In this document: piece by piece, positions 11,247 through 24,867 of the stretch
Layout: the number at the start of each line of letters is the position of its first letter
How positions within the stretch are numbered: position 1 is the first letter of the stretch
Assembly (NCBI GenBank): GCA_019925095.2
Contig: CM034410.1
Span: forward strand, 12,798,436-12,862,435
From: Dendrolimus kikuchii
Taxonomy: Eukaryota > Arthropoda > Insecta > Lepidoptera > Lasiocampidae
DNA: 64,000 nt
Reading direction: 5' to 3'
Program-made: the position numbers and the translations under genes
Notes under the pieces: generated by a model
Databases searched by the model: none
Seen by the model: only the letters and a program-made list of their open reading frames with translations
Told to the model about the DNA's origin: nothing

Positions 11247-11753
11247 ATAATAAAACTACGTTTTAACGGTTTTAAGCGCAGTAATTTTATTAGATTTTGG
11301 TTTTTCCGACGTTTCGGCCACTTTTCAGTGGCCGTGATCACGGAAGACAAAGATGTCAAGTGTCAACGAGTATTGTTAAAGTTTTATTTAGCCTACCGCC
11401 AACTTATTAATTTTAATTTTGTTTATGGTTATTATTTACTCTATGGGAGCCTAATCTAATTTACTACCGCTTCGCAACATGTTATGGCTTGAAGAGAAGA
11501 AGCGGCGCAAGAAACTCTTCAGCAAACATGCCTAGCTCTAATAATTTTATATAATATTAAAATGGGTGGAAGGAAAAATAAAAGTAATTATCAGTCAAGT
11601 TGGTTTGTGTTCCGTTGTACGCAGAAGGAGCTCACAGTGTCTTGAGGTCTGGCAGCTGGTTTTTGCTGGGTTTGGGTCTTAATAGTTTTGATAATTAGAT
11701 CCCAAACAAATAAAATTACCGCGCTTAAAACCGTTAAAACGTAGTTTTATTAT
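11247..11753. mobile_element. 507-bp inverted-repeat (MITE-like) element
   Basis: The two ends are inverted copies of each other over about 46 bp, with one mismatch visible: left 11247-11293, right 11708-11753. The core is ACTACGTTTTAACGGTTTT. The interior has no transposase. Near the left end lies a palindrome-rich block (GGCCACT, 4 nt, AGTGGCC; then ccgtgatcacgg). The sequence aaatacttgg occurs both about 30 bp left of the element and just right of it, a possible but displaced target duplication. A partial copy lies at 7465-7615. Confidence 0.65.
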
Positions 11754-11934
11754 TAAATACTTGGGTTCTAATTTTTTTTCAACGCAGGATAACGTCTGCC
11801 GGGATCGCTAGTATGTGGTTAACGTTTGTGAATATTTCATACTATTCGTTAGTTTCGCAGATCGTTCTAATTAAAGATGTTATGGAACTGCTTACTCGTA
11901 ACGGATTCTAATATAAAAGTTTCGGATAGGGATA

Positions 11935-12062
11935 TTTTTTTTTATTGCAGGAGTTCAGCAAACAGGCAGACGGCCCACTTGATAGAAAGCGGTTACCATT
12001 GCCTATGGACATTTGCAACAGCAAAGTTGCTACAAATGCGCTGCTGCTTTCTTAAGGGAGAC
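11935..12062 (-). repeat. Family A retroposon, 3' part, minus strand
   Basis: Read on the minus strand this is the last 125 bp of family A, ending in its A-rich tail (seen as ttttttattgcagg on the plus strand). It is 5'-truncated near the cttaaggg block. The plus-strand sequence ttttattgcag resembles a 3' splice site. All minus-oriented family A copies would offer such a pseudo-acceptor. Confidence 0.65.
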
Positions 12063-12795
12063 AGATAGGGAAACTTAAGGGAGAGGGATAGATGTTAGGT
12101 TGGGTATTTGTTATGTATAATAGAGAAATGAAAACATTAAACACGATAGGTACATTAATTTGTATTTTCTTTTTACAATTCCTACAAAATCCGTACCTAA
12201 AACTATGGAACAATGTTATTCATATTTCCATATCCAGATCCGAAATCTCGTGTCCTTAATATCCATGGTTTAAATATTTATTTATTTTTTTAATAAAGAT
12301 GTTTCTTTAGAATTAGTATCACCTCTATTGAGATATAAGTAGTTTATATTGAACTAAAGTTGGATATTATAGTGTACATATAAATGCTGACATGCAGGTT
12401 TCCTCATGCATTTTCCTTCACAGTCGGTACGTGATAATTGGTACTTTTACGCATAAAAACGTTTAAATCGACCTTAACCGACTTTTGGGTGTTTTTAATA
12501 ACTTGCTCATGTTTAAATCAAGTTTTGATACTATAAGGCCATTGATAAAATGAATTAGTTATGAATGAATTAATAATAATTTATGTGTACGTACGTGCCT
12601 TTAAGGCGTTGTTTAAAACTTTAAAAAAAAATTGTGTCGGCCTTTGTTCTAATATAATATTCTTGTTTAGATCGACGCTTGAGAAAAAAATCAGCCAAGT
12701 GCTTGTCAGTCCATATATAGTGAAAGGTTCAGTAGTGGCGACTAACAATAAGCGTTGTTGCTATTACATACTTATTTAAGAAAATTCTTCATAGT

Positions 12796-13103
12796 TATCC
12801 GTGTAGGAACGGAAAAACAATACAATTTACTGCGGCCGGGCGGCCTGTCTTAAGAGACGACAAAACAACCCACAGCCAGGTAGTAGTTTTCCCGTCTGGA
12901 TGGCTGCCATCCCGGTCTAGAGTATGCCGCCATAACAACCTTGAGTTGAGTTCCGGCATTAATAGCCAGATTCCAGTCTCCCTTTAAAGAGCAGCAGCAC
13001 ATTTGTTGCACTTCTGATGTTACAAATGTCCATAGGCGATAACAACTGCTTTCCATCATGTCGGCCGACTGCCTGTCTGTTGAACTCAAGCAATAAAGAA
13101 GAA
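12796..13103 (+). repeat. Family A retroposon, near full length
   Basis: It extends from tatccgtgtaggaacgg to the caataaagaag tail, with several substitutions relative to the other copies (for example gtagtagttttcccg for gtggtagggcatttgcccg). Confidence 0.7.
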
Positions 13104-14127
13104 ACTGAAAAACTACATACTGTATCTTTATTTTTGTATAATTCTTTACACTATTGTGTAGAGTCATATAAGATACACTTTACAATCAAATTTCATCTAT
13201 TATTTATTATTTTATTTTATTTGGGGGGTTAACAGCTGTGGTCTTACAAACTAAAGTTTTATAAACTAGCGTTACAGAGATAGCTAAAGAGCAGCTAATT
13301 ATAAACCTCCACAGATGACAAATTATTTATCATATAACCTATACTTTTTCTTCTATAAATAATATATACATTATACAGTATGATTTTTCAAAGGTTTGGA
13401 AGCCGATTTTGAAAAACTAATAAAAAAAATATTTATTACAAAATCAAACGTTTTCATTTATTTGCGGATTGTCATTCCTTCACAGAAATTGATGCTTAGA
13501 AGCTACACTATCTATCGCTGTAATAATAGACACAGGATATTATTATTTTTTCAAAATTGTCGGATTCGATTCCTGATTAGGGTAATTGATTTTTCAAAAA
13601 TCTAACGATACCTCTTTAGCTTTCATCAAAATCAGCCTCGAGACTCCTTTGAGTATTTTTCGCCATTTCGTATAGTTTAGGGTTTGGCCTTCAAGGTACA
13701 CTTAAAGAATGAAGAATTAATAGGTTTTCAGGAAAAATAGTTTTATTTATATAGACGGACAGAAACAGATGGACGACATGGGGAAAGTATAAACGGTCAG
13801 TTTTGTCATTTGACTAAAGAACCCTAAAAGTCTATAATGAGTTCGAATCATTTCATCAACGCTTACGATGCCAAGCTTTTACGAAAACGTATAGTCGCAG
13901 TTATTCTACATTTTCAGCGTCGTCCATTCTAAGTTTCGTCATTAGCCCAGCGCGGTCCACTTCTGGACTTAAGTCTCCCCAAGTTCGCGCCACATATATA
14001 AGTTTAGTTACAACTAACTGTTCTAGATTTTCAGGGGGGTATTGTGCTCTCTTAATTCTACATTTACTTATAGATATTCTATTAAACAGCGTCATTATGA
14101 GCTTTATCATACCTTATTCTACATCTT
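13104..14127. other. AT-rich sequence, nothing recognised
   Basis: No exon, SINE or LINE could be recognised between the family A copy on the left and the LINE tail on the right. Short frames of about 70 codons look random. Confidence 0.4.
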
Positions 14128-14418
14128 GCTCCGGTGGTTCGGGCATGTGGAAAGAATGCATGATGAAAGAAGACAGATATACAATGCAAAAGTGGATGGA
14201 TGCAGAAGTCGTGGAAGGCCACGACACACCTTCCATGATCAAATTGATCGTGTACTAGCAGAAGGTGATGTCAGGAGCCTTAAGAACAGACGGGCGTGCA
14301 TGACAAGAGTTATGAATGTGAAAGAAGCAAGTGAGGTGTGTAAGAATGGGCCTAAATGGCGCTCTGTTGTTCGTGCCTACCCCGCAACGGAACTGGCGTG
14401 AAGTTATGTATGTATGTA
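14128..14418 (+). pseudogene. RTE-like LINE 3' end, copy D2
   Basis: It starts at the LRWFGHVERMHDER segment and ends at the stop after PATELA. A short TATG tail follows at about 14404-14418. Four codons (MTKQ region) are deleted relative to the copy at 1729. It is a dead, 5'-truncated insertion of the same LINE family. Confidence 0.75.
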
Positions 14419-14817
14419 TTCTACATTTTCAGCAGCAATATGCATTTTCAATTCTACACCGCTGTTGTACGTTTTGAGAACTATTGTTTATTCTTAATTC
14501 TATATTTAGATTTTCTTTCGATTATTGCATTTAAGGCAACTATATTCTTAGCACTTTTAGTGAGGTGTGGTATTTATGTGTTCTTACCAAAGCATTCTGT
14601 AGACATTGCAATAATCGTTATCAATAAAACTTGTATTATTAGGTGCAGTGCCAATAGGAAGATAACACACTTGTCTTATCTCAGTTGTCGATTAATGAAG
14701 TTGTTTTATTAATAAAAAAAACATTTGTTTTACATAATGTACTATATGTTACCTGTACACGCTACTTCGTTCGTCTGGGACATTAAAAAAAAGTCAATAT
14801 ATTTGTCTCTCATATTC

Positions 14818-14971
14818 CAACCCCATCTGGGCTACATTTAGTATATATACATACGTTATCCGGCAATGTTTAACCTCATTGACAATGAATATAAATGTCG
14901 CACTAAAAATAAAGCATTGAACCCATCGCTACTGCGTGATTAACATTAACATTATCCGAGATGTAGCAGGG
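14818..14971 (+). repeat. Diverged copy of the CCCTGCTCCA inverted-repeat element
   Basis: The piece carries the element's ccatctggg start, the cgttat..gttaacctca-like middle, the cattgaacccatcgcta block and a gtagcaggga end. It is shorter and more diverged than the copies at 29309 and 58899. Confidence 0.5.
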
Positions 14972-15365
14972 ATAACAAGAATACATTATGAAGAATGCTT
15001 TCTTTACACGCTAGAAATTTTTTGTCGTGGTATAGTCTCGTTTTTTTGAAAATTTTTGAAAATGACAATGATACGGGATAAGCGATAGTTTTATGAATAA
15101 AACTTTGCTGTCAAGTTCAGTAGTATCAGTAACTAGCTCTTGCCCGCGGCATCGCTTGTGTTTTAAAAGAATACGACATACTTATTATTTTATAACGTAA
15201 GGGAGATTTCATAATTCTTAGAAGTGTCGAACATAATTTTTAATTCAAAGTAGGTGTACCTAACGACAAAATACGTTGTTGCCTGGTCAAGGCTCGAAAA
15301 CGTCACAAACAAACAAACTCACATTCGTATTTATAATATTAGATAAAAATGATACGAAAACATGT

Positions 15366-15540
15366 CAATCTATACTAATATTATAAAGAGATAAAGTTTG
15401 TGAGTTTGTTTGTAGGAAGTAATCTTTTGAACTACTGAATCGATTGTGAAAATTCTTTCACGAGTAGATAGATTGTTTCTGAGCGATAGGATGTATTTCA
15501 TTATATTTTAAATTTAAGTGGGCATGGGTCAGCTAGTTTC
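15366..15540 (+). repeat. Dispersed repeat with ctatactaatattataaa start
   Basis: It has the same arrangement as 10741-10880. Just upstream, at 15130-15350, is a related relic containing gcccgcggcatcgcttgtg and ending ttataatattag. This suggests two nested or adjacent insertions of the same element class. Confidence 0.45.
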
Positions 15541-16120
15541 AATATACTTGTATATGTATATTCAATATACTTTAGAATACCGAGAATGCCACTTGGCTTC
15601 TTAAAGCAGGACCGGTGTGATGATATCATTGTGGTAGAGGATTCATAAGTAGTCCTCTAACTAATATTAAGTAGTGATTTATTGTACCACTTAGTCCTAA
15701 AATCATTTAATGTCTCTGCAACATTAATTTAATTCAGTTGTCCGTATCACATAAAGCAGTGATTAAAAAGATTTAATTCTTTATTATGCTAAAAGTATTA
15801 TGTTTTAATATTGTGAAAAATAATCTTTCAAGGCCCTGGGATATGGATTTGTTTTCATTATATTGAAAGAGTAAAGCCACTTCTGCGCCTTTCACAGTAA
15901 CAAAAATAGCTTTAGAAGCAATGGTAGAATCACAACTTCTTATAATCAATCTGTAAGATTGAATTTTGGAATTCATTAGTCGGTAGGGCACGCATGTGGG
16001 AACTATTTTGATCAATAGATAAAGACACGGGGTGCTGGAGATTCTGCACCCCAAATTACGCTGTTTTTATCTATTACCCATGCTAGTATTCCTGAAGGGT
16101 ATGTTATCCATGACGGATTA

Positions 16121-16446
16121 CATACATACATACATACATACATAACTTCACGCCAGTTCCCTTGCGGGGTAGACGCGAACAACAGAGCGCCATTTAGGCT
16201 TATTCTTACACACCTCACTTGCTTCTTTGACATTCATAACTCTTGTCATGCACGCTCGTCTGTTCTTAAGGCTCCTGACATCACCTTCTGCTACTACACG
16301 ATCAATTTGATCATGGAAGGTGTGTCGTGGCCTTCCACGACTTTTGCATCCATCCACTTTTGCATTGTTTATCTGTTTAGTTATTCTTTCATCATGCATT
16401 CTTTCCACATGCCTGAACTACCGGAGCATTCCTTCCCTTACCTTAC
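16121..16446 (-). pseudogene. RTE-like LINE 3' end, copy D3 (minus strand)
   Basis: The minus strand encodes the VERMHDER to PARELA segment of the LINE reverse transcriptase (frame at 16148-16408). It then has the stop and a (TATG)n tail, seen as (CATA)n at 16121-16142 on the plus strand. On its upstream side it abuts a minus-strand family A copy, making a composite of two insertions. Confidence 0.75.
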
Positions 16447-16459
16447 CTGCCTTACGGAT

Positions 16460-16750
16460 TTTTTTTTTATTGCAAGAGTTCAACAGACAGCGGTTACCAT
16501 CGCCTATGGGACATTTACAACACCATAAGTGCTAATAATGCGCTGCCGTTCTCTAAATGGGGGCTGGAACCTGGCCGCTAATACCGGAACACAACTCAGG
16601 GTTGTTATGTCAGCATAGATCAGACCAGGGGTGTTAACCATCCAGACGGGCAAATACCCTACCACCTGTTTGTGGGTGGTTTTTTCGCCTCTTATGACAG
16701 GCCACCCGGCCGCAGGAAATTGTATTCTTGCTTCGTTCTTGCGCGGATAA
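16460..16750 (-). repeat. Family A retroposon, near full length, minus strand
   Basis: From the A-rich tail (plus-strand tttttttttattgcaagag) to the ttgcgcggataaa end, the family A landmarks appear in reverse complement. A small deletion removes the gtgggccgtctgcc part. Confidence 0.7.
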
Positions 16751-19563
16751 AATTAAAAAAGCAAAGGAGTGAGTTTAAAGCCGCTGGATTTAATAATTGC
16801 CAGGTAGAGAAAAGCTTTATAAATTAATGTTTTTCAAGTTCCTTTAACTTTGGATAATAGTTCCCTATTTCTGTTTGCTTACTTTTTACCAAAACTTTAG
16901 TTTCTTCATAGATAGATAACAAACGCTACCCTTGATCTAAATGCAGTTCCAATAAAAATACCTAACAAAAATGGCTAGTCGTATGCATGCACTAAACGAC
17001 ATAACCTTACACGGAGATTGAATTAATCAAGGTGACTTGGTCAATAGTTTAATGTACTGAATGGAATATGTATGTATGAATAGAGAAATAACGTCTAACT
17101 ATATATAATATGTGTGGGATATTGTGTTGAAAATTCCTTTAGCTCGACGATCCGCGTCTTACTAGCTGCGTATATAAAAAACTGCTTATAACCATATTTT
17201 CTAAATTGATCTTTCTTTCTTTATACTTATTATCTGCAGCTAGCGCTTCATTCACGCAAGACTTGGACTTTATATTGCAAGATATTGAAATTAAACATAC
17301 AGCAGAATTTAACGTAATATTCCTGTTTTAATCCTTGACATTTTTATTGATGTCCGCTGAGCCATTTCGGATTCTTTTTGAGATAAAGTTTCAGATAGAC
17401 TGACAGACAAACGTTCTAAAAACGGTATTTATTATATAAATAACAGTATATACATAAATGTCAGCGTTTATTTTAAAATCACACACAGATATTTCTATTT
17501 TATTAATATTAGAAATAAATGTTTACGTAGGTATTATTTAGATCAACCCAAGTATCAAAATTTTATATTTTCTACCACAAAATGAAAAATATTGTGTACT
17601 CTCAAGCAGTTTAATAAACAGATGATAACATTGAATACGTTTTTCTTTGCGTGATATTGCAAAGCGTCAGGCATATAATAAGGGTGCTAATTCGGTCCAG
17701 CATATTCCGAAAAAGCAACTTTTAGATTTTTTGTCTGTCTGTTTGAGTATCACGTGAAAACTACTGATCAGATTTAAATGACACTGATAAAGGAATATAA
17801 CGAAAAAGGTAGAGCTGTTCGTGTTTTTGACGCCTCCGTAATCATAGAAACGCGAACGAAGTATTGCCTTCGCCGGCACATGTTAGTAGTTTTAAAATTT
17901 GAAAATACTGATAACAGTACGTCAGAATTATAAATGTAGTTAATGTTTAAATCATTTAAATAGTAGTGACTATACAGTGCACCTGGATTTCAGTACGAAA
18001 ATAAACAACACAAATCCACAAGCAAAAAGATCTCACGTAATATCTGAAAACAGAACCGCAGCTCTTTGAGAATCATTACTTCATAGTTTTTTTCAAGCAG
18101 GTATGATAGATAAAACAGCAAGCGAGCCAATACATCAAGAGTACTTACATCTTTGCCAAAATAACCAGACTTTATCGTCCCAGCGCCGTCTATATTCGTT
18201 TTTTAGATACTCTATAGAATTGCAAGTCTTATTTACTCTGTAAATACAGAATGTTGCAGACTTCATGTCTGCACTTTAGTTAGCAACAGATATTGGCGTG
18301 ATAGATGCTTCATCACAAATAAACAGGTTCAGCCTTCTATATTTTTTTCTTTTATTTTTGGGCAGAGTTGATCGTCGTCAGCCAACTATTTGGATAAGCC
18401 TTCCTAAATTTGCGCCATCTATCCTGGTCCTCATTCATCCCCCACCAGCAAATAGTGGGGTTAACCGGGAACTGCAGGCCGTTTTCTGGGCTTCATTTTC
18501 ATATGGTATTTGCCTTAGTCACCGCGATGGGTAAGCGTGTTGGTGACCACAGGGCCAACTATTTGCGCCGGGAGCGCTGCTGCCCTCTCACAGTCTGTGG
18601 ATTTTTTAGTTGGCTGATTCGGATAGTTATACCGTCATCAATAGGTCGTCTTTGCCTCGTCTTTAAATTGCAGGGCGTATCACCGGCAGGTGAGGTTGAC
18701 AGTTGGTGTGGCTAGGTCGCGTGGGGATCGCTTCCCCTTTACGCCCTTACGCTACACTTAAAGAGTCGGTCGAATTTGTCTTATTTGCCATGCTTTAAAG
18801 TTTAAAGCAAGTCTATTTTCTTAGGCCTCTAGTTATATGAACGACCCACTGCTGGATTCGAGTCTCGACAATTTAAATGAATTGACCGTATATCCGCTAC
18901 ATTTATTTATGGTAAATTAACGGGTTAAATAGATCAGTGATTTTGATGTGCAGGCTTCTTAATGATTGTAACGGGTGTTGGTATCTTTATAATAATAGGT
19001 TTATTATTTTAGGTTGTTATGGGAATAAAATTCAATAGTTTTCAACTAATTTTGTTGCTTATGTATATCGCTTGATGATGTAAAAATCTACTATACAATC
19101 CTATTGTCAATTACTCATCGCAAGTCGACGCCATTCATAAAAAGCTATTTGGCACCATTTCACTATTGAAATGGTACAAAAGTCATAGCGATTGCCAAAG
19201 AGTTTATTTTTACACCAATCATGACATTTGCTGCTTCTACGATGAAACAATGGGGTTTCTTTTCTTTACTGCTACTTTGTAAACCTAAAAAGAAATTCGC
19301 GTGTGTATTTACCGAATTAAAATTATCCTACGCTTATCACCGCTATTAAAATTACGTATTGTTGTGATCCTAAGTTGTAATGAGTAATGGGGAGTGTTCT
19401 GAGGAACTTTTCAGAATAGTTCCATTGTCCTTCTATAATTTCTTTTTTTTCCCATCGGTTGAACGTTCACTCCCATTTACTTGAGAAGCTGCGCTCCTTT
19501 ATGCATGTGTTGTTAATAACGTTTATCTTACGCACTTAAAATGAAATTGTTTCGAAGTTGCAC
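16751..19563. other. Gene-free DNA with a GC-richer unclassified block
   Basis: Most of the stretch is AT-rich without recognisable features. From about 18340 to 18770 the composition shifts to GC-richer sequence. It contains tagtggggttaaccggga, two ccaactattt motifs and gccgggagcgctgctgcc. It reads like an inserted element, perhaps a LINE 3' untranslated region, but I could not match it. ORFs of 78 and 101 codons inside it are open by composition only. Confidence 0.4.
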
Positions 19564-19661
19564 GTTCGCTCCTTTGTTGTTGTAAAAATATCCATAGACG
19601 ACGGTAACCACTTTCCATCGGGTGGCTCGTCAACCAGTCTGCTGTACCCTAGCAATAAAAA
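19564..19661 (+). repeat. Family A retroposon, 3' end
   Basis: The last 95 or so bases of the family are recognisable (ccatagacgacggtaacc through cctagcaataaaaaat), diverged and truncated. Confidence 0.5.
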
Positions 19662-21162
19662 ATCTATCTTCGATGTATTAAAGGATACTACCACAATTTT
19701 CTTTTATACGTTTCACCCATTTGGCGTCTAAAATCGGGTGTAAAGGACGTTGTCCAAAGGAGAATTCACCGACGTCTGCCAAAATGTATTTTTAACAATT
19801 ATGACATTACCTCCTTACGCTCCAATAGCGTTTAATACGGTTTCGTAATCAGTCGATGCGATAATTTTGTTTGTGTTTGATAATAATTCGTGGTTGACAT
19901 CTTGAAAATCAGTTGTGAATCGATTTTCTGTGTTATTGTTTGTATCGTTATGGATTACTTTTGTTTTCTATGCAGTTCTGTAAGTTTCTTTAATTGATTT
20001 GTTATTGATATTTATTTCATTGTTACAAGCTTCAAAAACCTGACCTGACCAAAATTAGCAAAATTAACAATTATGAACGAAAAGCCGACTGATTAAACCT
20101 CTAAAATCATTTCGAAAATAAATCTGTTCAGTTTTTTGCAGTAAATGTTTACTATAGGTATTACAAAGTTTTATTCTATTATATTATTACAGATTTTTTT
20201 GAGGTTGCATTGTTGGAACAATGATGTTTTGAATTTCACTTTTACTGGTGTTCAAAGTGTTTGGGTTATACTTTGATTAAATATATAACTGAGTACTTAT
20301 TTTTAGTACTCTTTTAGGTCTGATGTTAGTATATTTTTCATTTTAACCAATATAATATCGTCACCATGACAGGGAAATATTTAAAGACGTCTACACTTCG
20401 ACAATAATAATAAAAATAAGATGGAAATGAGTCATATTCAACCCCACTTGCGCATATAACATAAACATTAGAATAAATGGCATTCGATCACATTTTACCA
20501 AAATGTTGTTGTAGGTATAAGTTGACTTTCAAGGCTATGTTTTGTATGTTCGCGAACAGTTTTGTTTACCGACAGAGCGAGGTCGGATTAAATTATTTCA
20601 CACAGTTTTTGTTAGATTTGTCGCACATAAATGTTTTTTGGTCATTCAGGTCCGGACAGGACAGCAATAAAGACATAAGCGGCTAGCTTTTGAAATACAT
20701 CGTTATGATTTTTATACGTTCCTAAAAATTAGAGCGAGCCTTATTTATTATTTACGTCAATAGATGGTGTGGTATTTGCTTACAAAGTCTTAGCCAACCC
20801 AAAAATGCTTGAGTTTGGAAATTCTGAAAAAATTAGGATGATAACAAACATCTACTGTTGGTTTGTTTGAGATCTGTTTTGGTTTTTGAAATATGAAGTA
20901 TTTTTTATGACGAATTTTTTAGTGTTTCTTAGCGAAATAACAAAAACAATGAATATCTGAAAGGTCTACGCTCTCGGTCGATACTTTTTAAAATACATAA
21001 ACAGAAACTAATGAAACTTATTTTTGTCACCCGAGATACATACGTGTAATCGAACCTCCTCGAATTTTTATTTTCCGTTATTTCAGTGGACCCTTACATA
21101 ACAATAGTGATTTCATACACATATGTGGAGCAATATTTTCCGAGAAAAATTACTTGTCATAA
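19662..21162. other. AT-rich sequence, nothing recognised
   Basis: No exons, RNA genes or repeats could be identified by eye. Confidence 0.4.
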
Positions 21163-21252
21163 ATAAACCATGCTAGAAATCGAACGGAAATTTGGCGTTG
21201 CAGTGAGGTAAGCCTGCAAAGGCTTAGCCCACTCAACTACAGAAGCCATCAA
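21163..21252 (-). repeat. tRNA-derived SINE, family C, head fragment
   Basis: On the minus strand the tRNA-like head is clear. An A-box-like TAGTTGAGTGGG and the gctaagcctttgc spacer are present, and the B box is damaged (cgatttctagc). The body is missing. Confidence 0.55.
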
Positions 21253-24200
21253 CTACAAGGGTTCCGTTTTTAGCCTTCCGTAGCCATTTTGGCGAAAACG
21301 TTATCAATACTACGGAAACACACATAGTTCGCGAACTCCCACACCCTCGCCCTATTCTGTTATCATGAGGACATAGTACATTCAAAAGTACATATTCAAA
21401 AATCAAATAAACAATTAGCCAACGTTGAAGATGCAACAATCGTTATAGTCTCAAAAATGTGAGTTCATTGACCCAAAACTAAAATTAAAGCTGCCGTACA
21501 TTCAGTATTTTTTCAAACTATAAATCTTAGTGGATATGTGGGATGTTTACGAAATATTCAATGTGCCAGCGGATTTATTTGGGCTAATATTTCACAATGA
21601 TGTAATGATTGTACTACATATTATATAGTACTTTGGATTATGTTGTGAAAATTTGTTAGGTATACTGTATCGTGTAATCTCTATGAGGTTATAGTAAAAA
21701 ATTGCTAGAAATCAGAATCACCCAGTAAATTGAGCAAGTGTGTGTGTATGAAATGCAATTGAAACATTCAAAAAGCTGAGGACCGTGAACTTGTTTTTTC
21801 ATATGCCTAGGATACTCTAACAGACATTCAATCGATTTTACAAGATCTAACTAATGCTACGACATAAGACTATGTACACTGTAAAAATTCAATCTTTTTT
21901 GCAATCTTACTATATCATTGTGTATGCCATTATACAGATGTGTCTTCTAAATTGTAAAAATCGGTCATATTTTATCTGATGATATTGGGGTTGTCTGGAA
22001 GAGATCGCTTTTTAGCGATAAGACCGCCCTTTGTGCATAATGAGACATGTTTTAGTCTGTAAGTTCTTTTTTTGTATTGGTGTACAAGAAAAAGTTATTG
22101 ATTGATCTGTAAATTTTAAACTAATATTAAAGATTGTTGATTGAACAAACAAATATACAATAAAATTTATTTCGCATTTGTATATGAATATAAGAAAGAA
22201 AGAAAATTTGTTATTTAGAGTTATTTAAAATGCAATTTTTACATAAACGAGGTTAACAAAAGCCAAAGGTTAAGAAAATACGTTTGTTGTAAGTCACCTG
22301 CTTCTGCCAAATTAATCTCAAGTTAAATTCCTATTGGCGATCGTTTCTAACAGCGATTAGTTTGATTGCGTATTCACTAGCATTCCTAAGCGAAAAAAAG
22401 TGTTTCATTTCTTCATGACCTGAATTAATCTAGTTCGCGAGATTGTGCAAGTATTATTGCACTGTAAAGTACATAATTAGCAATTAACGACAATCCGTTT
22501 AGACAATCGTTCGTCGAGAATCTCTTATTCAGAACTCGTTTGCTATTCATTGGTCCTGCGACTAATGTAACAGGTCCACTGTCACTCTAGCTTACTAATT
22601 TTATGTCTTTTTTCGTATCTTGGTTCTGTTACGTATATCCTCGTTTATGATTTTATCCATGAGAGATCACCCAATATAGCTCGCTCTATAGCCCACTGAA
22701 ATTTGTCTCCCTGTGAGTATCCACGTCTCGGCAAAGTATGTCATGATAGATAGAAATCACTGCTCGAAGACTCATTTTCAAGCATTGCAGAATGGTTGAC
22801 GAAAGACTTTAAAGCTGACCGAATGCCATTCTAATGACTCCTACTGGCTTCCTTAAATTATCCAAGACAAACTTACTCCAGCACATATATACATACTCAA
22901 GCGGTCAGCAATCGACGGCTACTAGTCTCGGCATGATGAATGTAGAAAATCAACAGAAGAAACTTTCATAAGCTTGATTTAGTTTGAAATGCAACTTTTA
23001 ACTCTGTCCATAAGTATATAATGAATTCGTACAACTGGTTTAATGACGCCGTTTTTTGCTTCGCGGAAATCGATTGAATCATTAAGAAGATTAGTATTTT
23101 TTCTATGAATTAAATGTACATGTTATTTCCGACTTAAGAGGATTAAAATACATAATTGGCTGAATGTTTTCTGTTGCTTTTTTTGTTGGCGTCGTCGCAG
23201 TGATCATTATGTTGTCAGGAGACCTTTCAACAATGGTATTTATTAAAATTACTATTATTAGTATGCATTTATATTTGATACAGCTTTATAGCTGTAAAGC
23301 TTTCAGTTTTTTATTGTTGATCTGTACCACACAATGTTGTTGATCTGTATCTTAAAGTTTGAAATATTGGGGTTTGATATTTTCTCTTGAGAACAAATAA
23401 CGAAATTTGAACGATCTAATGAAATTGAAATTAATTGTTATTAATTAATTAGATTATATATATAAAAGTGAACGGAATGAAAAATGAAATAAGACAATGG
23501 TGTATTGTCTTCTACGCACTCTAAATAAACAAGGTCAAAATTTACACCTGACATTCAAAGCTAACCTTGAGCAAGATGAATGTTGTAGAAATCCATCAAA
23601 GCTGACGTAACGAGCAATATTTGTCGTAAAGCTACTAATGCCTAAATAATAAGTATTTTCAAATATCAATTCTAGTTCAGCTCACTAAGGTTCATATTTA
23701 AATTTAAGCATAAGCGTTTTGTCTGTTCCACCTAATCTCTTATCAAGGTAAACATTATTGTTTAGGCATCGAGTATTAATTATATTATTTAAATACTTTA
23801 GCAGTTGTTTGTACATACATAGCCATTCCTGCAATATATTGCTCATCAAAACGGTTCCAAATTGCATAATTACAATATTTTCTTGGTAAAGTAAAAAGCG
23901 GCGCGGCTTTATCATTTAAAGCTATCGCTACCAGGCTACCTGAATCTAGTCGTTATCAGTCGTGTATTGTGGTACAAAGATGTTAGGAGTGTCATACTTA
24001 AAATATCTAAGTTAATGCTTAAATTTTAACGATAGTAAAAGTCTCTAACGTTTTATAAGAACTTTAAATATTCTCTTTATTGCTTCACGCACCTGTTCAA
24101 AGGAATAAAATAAGCAGTTTGTTTTCAAATCTTGCGATGATTCATGTACTGATTCAATTGCTTTACTTCGTTGAGTTAGAAATTTTATTGCTGCTGAATG

Positions 24201-24867
24201 ACGGGAAATTTTATACTTTGGCACAAATGTATAGTGAAATGTTTGGAATCAAACTGTACAGTTTATTTTCGCAATTAAATTAAAACTGTTAAAATCATAA
24301 TTGTTTCACTACTACTCTACTCTATATAGCAGGAATGATGATGAGATAAGCCGATTTTGCCCTCTTTCTGCATTGACAAGTAGAACTGTTGTAGAACCGA
24401 AATATTTGTATAGTTCTGGAAGTCCGTCTCATCGTCATTAATGAACAGTAATAACTTTGTCCAGTACAATTATCAGTTTATCCTTTGTTAACCTTTTTAT
24501 AAAACAACGAACGTGATGTTTTTTAACTTTGAGATTATTGTCTTTCGTTATATCAGACGCAATACGTGTTTTCGTAATTATGTGAATTCATAATGTTTAT
24601 TGTATCGCCACCTGTTAAGAATAATAAGAAATAGCTTAATAGTTATTTTTGGAACAACATTTGCATGATTTACGTTGTCAATAGCTATTCTTACTAGATC
24701 ATCAATGTCTTAAATTGAAAATTACCACCCTCGTTAAGATTTAAATTTCTACTTTGCAAAACCTTCTTAATTTGTGTTGGAAAGTTCAGGTATACAATCT
24801 TACAACTGTACTCTTCGGGTAGTCGTAAGACTAAAAATAAATTATATTTAGAATGAACACTAAAATT
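21253..24867. other. AT-rich sequence, nothing recognised
   Basis: This stretch lacks recognisable exons or members of the repeat families described elsewhere in the window. Short open frames (67-76 codons) look random. Confidence 0.4.
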
